This document shows positions 46,201-57,100 of a stretch of DNA of 64,000 nt, piece after piece. The translations under genes were made by a program, and so were the position numbers. Numbering within the stretch: position 1 is the stretch's first letter; each line of letters starts with the position of its first letter. The notes beneath the pieces were generated by a model that ran no database searches, had not been told where the DNA came from, and worked only from the letters and a program-made list of their open reading frames with translations. Source of the stretch: Cordia subcordata (Eukaryota; Streptophyta; Magnoliopsida; Boraginales; Cordiaceae); NCBI GenBank assembly GCA_028554755.1, contig JAPTOF010000006.1, positions 10,348,501 through 10,412,500 on the forward strand, given 5' to 3'.

Positions 46201-48817
46201 CCTCGCACTCCATGATGCAAACATTTAATGTCTCATTTGTCAAATTTAACGCTCTCACTCCATTATTATACACTTATGTTCCAGCCTCAAGGTTTGTACA
46301 CTCATGCTTGGCCTCAAAATAAGCAAGACACAAATCTCATGACGTGATTTCTAGGCAATAAGATTTGAATGACATTAACAGAAACCACCTATTCTAACAG
46401 TCAGCAGAAGAAAAGCAACGGAAAGCAAGTTCTTTTTTCTGCAGCGCACATAGAACTATCTGTTAGACTTTTTATATAATGATATTCTGTCTTATAGATA
46501 TGCTTTTCCCATAGGTGGTTATGAGGAAATGCATATTTCACCACTAGAGTATATCTTAAGAGCAATGTTGAAACAGGAAAGTGTTTCAATCTTCTAGACG
46601 AAGATAAGTCACTGTGGTATTGCCTAACTACAGATGATATATGGGTGTGGCGATTGTAATACTACAGGCATTCCCCATCAAGTCTGTTCCAAGGTAAAAA
46701 CTACGGTAGGAAAAGGAAAGCAAAGATTAGCAGCACAAAGTTCTGTTTCTATCAGAACATGCACTACTTGATCAAAGTACTTTTATAGATACTAAGTTGA
46801 TAGATACAAAGTTGAAAGTCTTCTCGCCCTAATACTTATGGCTATGTTTCTCATATGAACAAATTATCTTAAATTTTCACTGATTATCGACTTCTTTTAA
46901 AGTCAAAAGCTAGCTACGCCTCTCCCTCTGAATTGCACCCCCACGCGTCCTATATAAATCCCTCTAGTTACCACTTCCAATTCCTACTGAAAACTAAAAA
47001 CTTAATCCTACATCTCAAATGTGGACAGATTCAAAAAGCTTTTATCTGAAATATTTGTTTATTAACTTGTACTCTTGTCAGGAAAAGTTCATATTACAGA
47101 CAGAAGCTAATTGCCAAGTAAACAAAGTAGGGAAGTGTCCAATACAACTGCTTCAGCCCTCATGATTATTCCCAATTGCAAAGTAAAGCTTCATGAAGAG
47201 TTCATATCACAAATAAGAAGGAAAACAATGAAACAGAGAGGAGGGGAAACTTAAGTCCAAAGTAAGTGATGCAAATGATACTTTCTATTAACATTCCATT
47301 ACCTGGGTTGTAGGTTTCCCTTTCCCATAAAAGAATCCAGCAACTAATACGGAAAGAGGTGTAAGTCTTTTGATGGCAATATACATTGGGATATTTACAC
47401 CTTTCAAGCTGGCCAAAGCAAATGCCACATTTGCATTGTAGAACAGTGAAACCAGGATAAGTTTCTTTGCAGTTTCTACATTTAATCCTCTGGCTTTTGT
47501 GTATCTCATCACTCTACCAAAGTGTATGAGTAGAGCTGTTGCCAATTGCTAAAAACAGTCCCACATAAAATTCAAACCATAGTCACTCATCATAATTACT
47601 TGGAGCATCACTTCTATACTAAACAGGAAATACATCATGAAATTTACAAACTATAAAACTTGTATCCAGTGGTACCTGAAGAGTTAGAAGAGTCATCGAG
47701 TGTGAATACTGCATTAACACTGCTTTATTGATGAAAACCATTGCCATTGACGCAATTCCATATGAGAAGGCAGCGAATAAGCTACAATGTAAATATGAAG
47801 TAAATTAGTTACGACAGTTTGCAATAACATTTAACACATCATACAGAAACTTCAGTTATCATACTTGACATTATTTTCAGAATGGAGTACCACGAGATAA
47901 TAAAATGTTTCCTCTTTATTCCAATTAAGAACCAGTCCATCTTCTTTCTCCTCTCAGTATAGTACGTTGTACTAATTTCGCTTTTGAAATACAAGCAATG
48001 CCACGACTTAGGAGTTATCAAGTGTTATACGTCTATATAGTTCCAAGTCACGTTGCATTACTTCATAACAAATGACATGGCATTCATCCATTAACGCATT
48101 GGATGTCTCCAGTTTACACTAGAGAGCATATGCACAAGCAAAGGATCGAAATCCATTGAAATACGACATACTTTGTCAATGTGTAACTATCATGCCAAGT
48201 TACTACCTTTTGAGGACAAGGTATGAAAACTTTTTCTTTCATTCTGCACCGGGATATCAGACACAAATGATTTATCATTTGCTTCAGAGCTAGTACAATG
48301 CCACAGCAAATTCAGCTTTATCCTTTCTATCAAGAAAAACATATACAACAAAGTGGGTTGGACCCCAACGTGCGCCGGAGCTTACATTGTTCTACAGTTT
48401 CGTACACCTAGCTGACCTTAATGACCTTAATCTATAAGTATATATGCACACATAAATCTTCTACCTTTTGGTCCCCTCTTAGCACCTTTCCACAACTGAA
48501 TTTTGTTATATATATACGACACTAATTTCACAAGTTGTACACACACACTCACTTTCACACAGCAAAGCTTTTATTACAAAGCAGAGAGCATAAATAAATG
48601 GTTGATAGTGAATGACAACAAAAGCTGACAACTTTTACCAAATTGTACAATGCTGACTAGATTTACTACTTGCAGCCACAAAAATATCACAATTAAACTG
48701 ACAAAAGAATTAAAAAAGACCCAAAAAAATTGAGGGTGTTAATGTAAATTCCATAATATTCAAAGATTTGAACTGAGAAACGAACCTCAATTGTGGACTT
48801 GCATCTTTATTATCCAT
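43201..48817 (-). CDS. UGNT1: Golgi nucleotide-sugar transporter (UGNT1-like, drug/metabolite transporter fold)
   Basis: Seven minus-strand exons with matching phases: 48786-48817, 47676-47781, 47303-47548, 45640-45750, 45386-45544, 43439-43582, 43201-43365. They make a 320-aa protein with about ten hydrophobic segments. Recognisable blocks in order are SLFAAFSYGIASMAMVFINK, FYNANVAFALASLKGVNIPM followed by YIAIKRLTPLSVLVAG, the GKGKPTTQ loop, ALGDFSFDLFGYGMAFTSV, LVERSGAEDGLSSVEIMFYN, LSLVMGIVLNYTMFLCTIVN followed by SALTTTIVGVLKGVGST, and a Lys-rich tail QQKKTKLPRLMSDVEAHRK. NSALTTTIVGVLK is typical of plant nucleotide-sugar transporters. Arabidopsis At4g32272 (UGNT1, UDP-GlcNAc transport into the Golgi) is the closest protein I recall, so the substrate is by analogy. 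The first exon is only 32 nt and the N-terminus is short; a longer alternative first exon cannot be excluded. No break in any frame. Confidence 0.9.
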
Positions 48818-49689
48818 CACCTCCAAACCCACACAAACCCACAAAACAACAAAGGTGACTTTTTTACTTGAGATGAATCAAAAACAAAAAAAAAGAAAAA
48901 TTACATGAATGACCTGACAAAAGAACAGAAAAAAGAAAGTGTATAATTTATCTTGATTTACAAGGAGCAGAAAAGGAAAAAAAAAGATTGATGAAATTTT
49001 GGAGAATATGAGAAAAATGGGAAATGGGTGTTTCTTGGATCAAGAGAAACAAGAGAGTGTGATGATGATGAGTGAATCAGTGAACTTGTGTTCGTGTGTG
49101 TGTGTGTGTGAGGAAAATGCATATAATATTTGTTTTATGATGTCATTAAATCAAAGACCACATGCATTGATGTTTAAAAAAGTAAAGTTAATTTTTGGAT
49201 GGTTAAATAGAGGCAGAAATATTTTAATACGATTTTCTGTTTAACCCATTAAATTAAATTATATATTTTAAACTATTAGTTGCATTGTTAGATTTTTCTC
49301 AGCAAAATAATTTAAAATAATAAATCTGTCATCTGTGTGTTTGACCTCTTTCAATCATTTATATTTTCCAGATGTTTTAGAATAATTATTTGGTCCAATT
49401 TTTGCTCTGTTTATCTCCAAAGTCAAAATTAATATTTCAAAATTTGATGATTTAATAATGTTTAAGGGACAAACTACACAAACAATCAGGTAGATTCGGT
49501 AAGGGGAAAGTTTCATTTGGTGGACTTGACAATTTGGACAAGGTTGGGCTGGAACATGGCTCCCAAGTTTCCTTGTCCCTTTGACAAGAACATTGTCAAG
49601 CTCAAATTTATGAAGTACGTTAAGAATTTCCTCATAATTTAACATTATGATTATATTTTTAACACTAATAAATTTGTGTGCACTTTATA

Positions 49690-49765
49690 ATAGTTTGAGT
49701 TTATTACTATCATCATAAATTTAAACATTTCGGACTAATTAATTAGATTTAATATAATGGTAAAC
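49690..49765. repeat. Dispersed repeat fragment, related to 10541-10625
   Basis: TTTATTACTATCATCATAAATTTAAACATTTCGGACTAATTAATTAGATTTAATATAATGG-type sequence is a diverged match to the copy near 10541. Origin unknown. Confidence 0.4.
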
Positions 49766-50285
49766 TAGTGGTTGAATCTGAATTATTACATTTTAAATGA
49801 CTGCTGTCAAACTTTTTTTCAGTGAAAGAAACAGGAGGATAAACGACTCGAAGGCCCAAACTGAAGAACATCCTCACAGGTATCAGATTTGCTGTAAAGT
49901 GCAAATTGGTCATCGCTGAAAACTTGGGAAATTAATGTTGAAATAGAGCCATAGCCCATGTGTATAGACTGGAAACTTTATGATAGCTTCTTTGTAAAAT
50001 GTTTTGTTGGGCTGATTGATAAAAATGGAGCTTCTTTTTTCTCTTAAACCCCCTTGTTATAAAATTCGAATCCAAGTCTTTATTTTTAAGAGAGATAGTC
50101 TTAACCATTTAAATTATTCTTTAATTTTAAAAAATAACTTAATTAACCAAGGGAAAAAAAGAAATGAATAAATAACATTTTCCCTCCATTTCTTTTGTCA
50201 AAGTTAAATGTGTTTTAGAACTTCTTAATAACGCATTACTCTATGAGGAATATAACACAAAATTCTCAATTTTTGGATAGTGTGT

Positions 50286-50549
50286 TAGGGTTTGTTCGGA
50301 ATTTTTTTTTTCCCCCAGAAAGTGCTTTTTTTCTAAAATTTTTAGCAACAGTGATTTTTTGAAAAAATAAAAATTCTAACGTCCAAAAAGGGGGGAAAAA
50401 AAACAGATAATTGAACTTTTTTATTTTTCAGAGTTTTAATTTTTTTAAATTTAAATAAAATATTTATTGCAAAAACGATGTACATTTTTCAAGTTATTTT
50501 AAAAAAAAAAACTTTTCCATGAAAAAAAGTCAATCCATTTTGGCCCTTA
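50286..50549. mobile_element. MITE family 1, copy G
   Basis: Left end TAGGGTTTGTTCGGAATT and right end GTCAATCCATTTTGGCCCTTA. The interior keeps AAAGTGCTTTTTTTC and TATTTATTGCAAAAACGATG. More diverged than copies B-D. Confidence 0.7.
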
Positions 50550-51104
50550 ACAACATCCATTATTATATAAGAGGTGTTAGCGAGCATTGACATCATAAAA
50601 AAGTTTATGCGACTTTCCCAAAAGAACACCGAAATAAAATGCAACCTACCCCAAAAAAGAAAATGCAGGCCCCTCCTCTCGACACGGCTCCAAATCTGTG
50701 GAATTGGTCACCCAAGAAGATAAGAGACACAATGATCCTAAAATTAGCCATGCATTCACGAAATTTAGCCTAAATTGTGAAATTAAATAAATTATTACAA
50801 AAGATAGCAACAAACTTTCATCTAATCTATGTTCCTACGAGATCTAATTTACATTTCCACACGAGATACAAGGACACAGATTACGGTACACGGCGACAAA
50901 TAACACTCGAGTTATCGAACATACCGAATCAAATTAAGCCTTGTCCCACGTACCGACTACATGGATCTGACTTATGGAAAAATAAAAAGAAAATTAAACC
51001 ACCTGCTACAATCTAGATGTTACATATTTGACCCTACAGTAGCATCATCTCTATGTAGAAAATCATTGCCCAGCTATCATGTAATGGCTTTGCAGAAATC
51101 AATG

Positions 51105-54100
51105 TCATCCCATCACTTTGCCCCTTCCTCTGCCTCTTCTAATATATCTGCCGGGTCTCTTTCCTTGTCGCTTCACCGGCGTACTTTCAGGAGTGCCTGC
51201 CAGATCAAGTGTTTCCTCTGGCTGATTCTGCCCCTGGGACAGTTCCTCATGACTGTTTTGCGCGTCAGTTTCATATGCAACAGGAACTTCAACAGATGCT
51301 TCACTCAAAAGCTCAACTTTTTCCTCCATAGGAATATCACGACTTGGCTTCTCATGGTTTAAAGATGTCAAGTTGCCTTCTCCCTCGGTGGGATGCCTAT
51401 GAATTTCGTTGCTAATTCCTCCTGGGGACAAGCTGCAAACAAAAGAATCGGTGTTATTTTTGAAGTGCAACACATATTTATTTGATAACAGTAAGGCACA
51501 AGATCAGCTGGTCAACCTAGCTTGTGATGACGGAAGACCATTAGCGTTCTTTGTTTCTGCATAATTTTTCACTTCTTTCTCCGAGGGACCATTTCTACTA
51601 TTCAAGTTTTCATCTGCCAGGTGAAATTAAAACGGGATGAGACAGATACAAAATGCATGTTGAAATGGATTTGTCAGTTGCACAAGAAAACAAGAGATCC
51701 AAAGGTCAAGCTGGAGTTTGAGGGATAAGTGTGGCCATGAGAAGCATCGAGAAAAGAAAACAGATGATAAGAGAAATAAACGAGACGCCCAAAAGGGTCA
51801 CTTAAAAGAGAACTATGCCCACAAGGGCCGTAACCATGCCCATCGGAAATCAAGCACACCAAACTCAACCAACAATAAAGGAAAACCATTATTCCCCACT
51901 CTTTATATATAAAACCGCAGGCAGACACCAAGTGGCTCTGTTACATAATCAATCCTCGGCAATATCTTGGGTATGCTATCATAAGCCTATATTTTTACAT
52001 ATTTGGCTCTCACATATGTAAATTAATTGTGAAAGTAACAGTGGGCACAATAGGTGGCAGTTTGCTGGCCAATTGCACTGCTGGGACCAAAAAGAAAAGC
52101 AGTTTAGACCACTTGTCGTGATGCACATAACAATTTAGTATTCTCTAGTAAATATAACCTCAGCTTTTTTTCATCTTACATCATGCGGGCTTGATCAAGA
52201 TAACCCGACTTCCATGATTGCTGGATTAATAAGAAGGGGCCAGTCCATGACCAGTCCCTTTTCTCTTCCCTCCCCTATCCCCTCCCCTACAAAACTCTCT
52301 ATCCTAAATTTCTTGATCACAATTGAAGGACAACCAGAGAGGGAGGGAGGGAGGGAGGGAGGGAGGGAGGAATCTGAAAGGAAGCCTCTTCCAAGGAACC
52401 AAGTCCCACAGAGATAAATAATCCCCATGTTTCATATGAGAATTGCAGGTAAATATACAGATAAGGACTTCTCAAAGATCGAGAAAATATAAATCCAAAA
52501 ACACATAAAGCAAATGTCCTCAGAAAATAGATACACCACTTTTTAAAACCATTTTAACATGCATACAAAAGCATCACATAAATCACATAGCATAGTTATG
52601 TAATGTGTCTTCGTCTTTTGTAATTCTTTCATAACCACAGGCACCTTCTCATAAGTGGTTTGATGTACATCATATTCCAGTCAAATGTAAGAGAAAACCA
52701 GTTATATTTTGAAATTCCATTTTGCTAAGCAAATCAGGTACATACAAGAAGAAGGCAATACACATGCAAAGACAGAAGAAAAAGTACTAGACTAAAGAAT
52801 ATGGATGACTGTCAGGAAATAGTACAGCCCAATGGAGGAAACAAAGAAGGAAGAAAAAGTACCAGTGTGGTGCTCTGCTGTATGACCAAGACTATCAAAG
52901 TAATGAGACTCTGGGCCAGCATAATCACCTTCATTCTGAACAGCTTCTGAGTCCTTTCAAATAACAATATGAAAAATATGAGACATTCAAATGTTAGAAC
53001 ATCAAATAAATCTAACAATCCCTTGGTCCCATTAATGCTGCACCTTTCTAATAGGCATGAACTTTTGGTACTTAACCTTAGGAATGTAAGTGAACAATTC
53101 TCCTTCACAAATATCTTCCTGTATAACTTATGACAATAGTTTATAGTTTAGAAGAGATTGGTATTGAAAACTGAAAGATGAATTATCGCTAATTTTTAGA
53201 AAGCTGACAGGAATTCCAACTACCCAAATAGGGGAGTAATCGACAACAGGCTATGACTCAACACTCCAAATTACAACTGCATGTATGTCTACACCTGCCT
53301 CAGTCTTAAAGTACCAAAAAAGCATCATATATAAATCAAATGGATGAAATCTTAGTTGACTAGTACCTGCTTCCGTTCTTGAATATGAGTACTATCGTTG
53401 GGTAATGAAGCTTCATCTACTAACCCATCTTGTCTATTCTCAAAAGCTGAAAGAGGAAAAAGATTGCAATATTGTTTACATGGATCTTCTATATTGTTAT
53501 AATATCATACAAACATATATCTAGCAGATATAGCGATAAACTTTGGTAGATACAAACAGCCACTGGATGTAATAATACCTGAGAAGCCAAGCTTAGTGCT
53601 CATTCCAGCAGCCAAATCTGCTGATCCATCCACCTTTTTAGCTCCTATTGGAGAATTAAATAAATTATCATCTCCTAACCTGCCTACGACCCTATCAGCT
53701 ACTATATATTCCTGGGTAGGTCCAGATGACAGTGCAAATGACGGCCGATCAACTCTAGGAGATGAGAGTGTTTGGAGCATATTTTCTGTTGCCTTGGAAC
53801 GCACTCTTCGAATTTCGTCCTGAAGATTCCAACTCCCAGAGGCAAGAGAACTCTGCCACGTCACAAATACAATGAGTCACTGGAACCAAGCTAGGTAAAT
53901 AAACATACCACTACAAGGAAAGACAGAAAGGGCAGATCAGAAATAATAACTAAAAATACCACAGAAAGGAAAGACAGACAAATGGGCAGATCAGAAATAA
54001 TTTAGACAATTAACCCCAATTCACTATAGTTCAGTTTTTCAAAGGAGCATCTTGTTTACGGATAGTCCACCAGACAACAAAGAAAATATCAAAGATACAT

Positions 54101-57100
54101 AATAACAGCCAAAGAAGAAAGAAATACTTTTACAGCCACGTAAGGAAGCACCGGCAGTTGTCGGTTATCAGTACATAATATGTTACAACTAACCACTAAA
54201 TTAAGTTAACGATAAGATAAATATAGCCAATGAGAAAGATCAAAAGTCCACCACACTTCTTGATTCCGTTAGCAGGAGAATATATGCTACAGTCTCATTT
54301 TGCTTCTTCGCTCAAACTGGAGAACTTTATGATGCACATAAAAAAAAAAGTGGGAGTACATCTGGTCGGCCGTGAGCACACACGTTAAAATTTTCCACTG
54401 AAACAATAAAAACTTCTGAACAAGAAAATGAAATTCTGTTGTAATGGGGAAAAAGGACACCAAAAGAAAGGGTCTAAAGAAAGGGTTATACTTCTAGAGA
54501 AGTATGCAGTAATGGGCAAGCCAAGTGGAAATTGATGCAAGGAAGATGACTCTCATTTCTTGAAATCCAGATCCATTGGGTCCGTAATTACATTTGCATA
54601 AAATGAGTTCTCCTTCCCCTCCTTTGGCTGATTCCCTGATGCTCCTGGCAAGAGGTACCTTAGCCACAATGGATTTCTAATCACCAGTAGAATAAATGGA
54701 ACTTCACATCAAGTAGAAATCTCCTACTCAAATGCCAGCTCAGCCATTCAATCCTTGAATTTCATGATCAGCAAATTATCAAACAAAGAGGGACAAAGAG
54801 GGGGAAACAGCAACATATTTGTTTTCTGTGTTAATCAACACAAGAAACAGATAATCCTTTCAATAAGTAAATATCGGCATAGCTGAAACCTCCAAGTTAA
54901 CAAACAACTGAAGCAAAGGGAGCAACTATCTGAATTCATATATCCAGAAACACAAATTCACAGGCATTTGTAAGTATAGTATAAAGTGCACCTTTAATGG
55001 GAAGCATGATTCGCCACTTCGTGTTGTCATCATTGATGGGGTTCTAAATTCAACATACTCTGTAGAAGGGGATGCCCATGGAGGACGAGCATTCATGTAT
55101 GCTTTTGCCATGTCCACAGGTGAAGCAACCTTGCTTTCTATCTGCACAACAGAAATTTTGCAACTAATATGACTAGTCCACATAGTTAAGTGCCATCTCT
55201 GACAATATCATTTCAATTTTGCCTCAAGTATCAAGCAATCCCATAATTGTACAAATTAGCAGCAAGATGCTTTCCGTTTTATGTACTTGCAAATATAGAT
55301 CTATTTCATTTTCAATCTTAATTAAGTGCAGACAAGCCACTTCTCTTATTCCTTTCCCAGACTAACGCGAACAACACTCTGTCATTAGTTATCGTATAAA
55401 TTCTAAGCCCGTGAACTACTTACACTTTGTTTGCAGACATGCCACTTCTTTTATCCATTTCCCATACTAACTTGAACAACACTTTCTCATTAGGTTGTGG
55501 TGTAAATTGTACGCTGGTGAACTACTTGCACTTTTTTAGGCACTATGCAGTGCATTCTTTTACTACATAACTAACTCGATATTCACAATATGACTACATT
55601 TAAAAGAAAGATTATTTTTAAATCTTCAACTACAACCAGTAGTAAAATGTCAGATGCAAAATACCAGAGAATACCTGCAAACTGTTCATATTTCCCAAAG
55701 TAAAGAATGTTAATAATAGAAGATTTAACCTCAAGGGTAGAAGGGTCTACATTCAGTCACCATAAATTCAGATTCACATAAAAAGACTAAGAATGAAAAA
55801 GGAAATCCCCACGGACCACAGAAAACCACTACACAATTAAGCGACTAGACCTTATTTTGTATTTAAATTGTTCCTCAAGCTTAGACAACGTAGAGCCAAT
55901 TACTAATCAAATCAAGAGATCAAGAAAACAAAAAGGTCAAAATAGAGAGAGGATATGTTGTTTGTCTTGGGAATAAGTAAGCATAAATTCTCCATATTAC
56001 TCTTAAAAGAGAGGAAATGTTGTCTTCATAGGAGTAAATAAGCATATATCATCACATATCTCAAGGTAAGAAACACGGCATTAAGCATCCTAATGAACAA
56101 TAATCCAAAAGCTAGTTAAGAAGGAAAAAGAAGACAATTTGAAGCCTGGAGCCACTATCACCCTTCAGATCATAACAGCCTCTTGTTCAAGAATACAATA
56201 ATTTTCTGATCCTTCCCTGAAGGAACACCAAACATCGTAGGAACCCCTTGTTAAGACAATAAATAGATACAATAAACCCCTCTTTACAAGTTTAAGTTTT
56301 TAGAAAAGGTGGTCACTTATCATGGTATCAAAACCCAAGTCATGGGTTCAAACCTCACTGCCACCCATTTGAAAACATTAAAACTGGTCACATACAAGGC
56401 TCAGACAAACTGCCTACACATGAAAGGGCATGTTAAGACAATAAATAAATATAATAAACCCCTCCCTACAAGTTCAACTTTCAGATATAGTGGTTATTTA
56501 TCACCTCTCCTTTAGAATTCTAAAAAATAAATAAAAATCCATTAACCAATTGTAGAAGTCACTCTACTAATGTTCAATAAATTCTTTTTCGCCAATGATG
56601 ATCCGTGGAAACTAAGCATCAATATTACACTCTTCTGACCATTTTCTTATACAGTTCTCCACAAAGAAATGATGCTTGACTATTCATTCAACTAAGCTTA
56701 TTGATTTGAAGCTACATTTAAATTGAATAATTGGACTTAAAAAAACATTATATAATTCTCCTCTTTCTTCGGAACTGAATTTTCTTTAGCAGACTTTGTA
56801 AAAAGAAAAACCCCAAGAACCTTCTCATATGATCACAAAATTCTCATTAGCCTAACCAGTACATGTCCTGAGTGCACTTGTAACCAGAGCAACAATGCTT
56901 TAACTTGGATAAAGTCTGCAAGACAACCAATTGTCCTTGTTCTGTTAATATCTTAAATATGGGACCCAATATACGGAAGTATCCTTGTAGTTCAATATTT
57001 TTCACTAACAAAGACTGGAGGTCCAACTCAAGTAAAGCGCACCATGCATGCATAGTGCAACAGTAAAGAAGCAGCAATGGCAAGAAGGGCACTCTGTGAC

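Larger units (their letters stand above)
48818..51104. other. Intergenic region between the transporter and the KAKU4-type gene
   Basis: The first 300 bp is the promoter and leader side of the minus-strand transporter and includes a (GT)n run at about 49094-49110. No coding exon is supported up to 51104. Contains MITE copy G and a diverged dispersed repeat at 49690-49765 also seen near 10541. Confidence 0.6.

Noticed and set aside
52195..52428. Paired ORFs across the GGGA tract
   Set aside because: They are microsatellite translations (PSLPPSLPP / EGGREGGRE) and lie in a KAKU4-type intron.
56323..56370. GGTTCAAACC B-box-like motif suggesting another SINE
   Set aside because: It is the primer-site side of a 74-bp LTR pair (TGGTATCA...), so the miniature LTR element explains it better.
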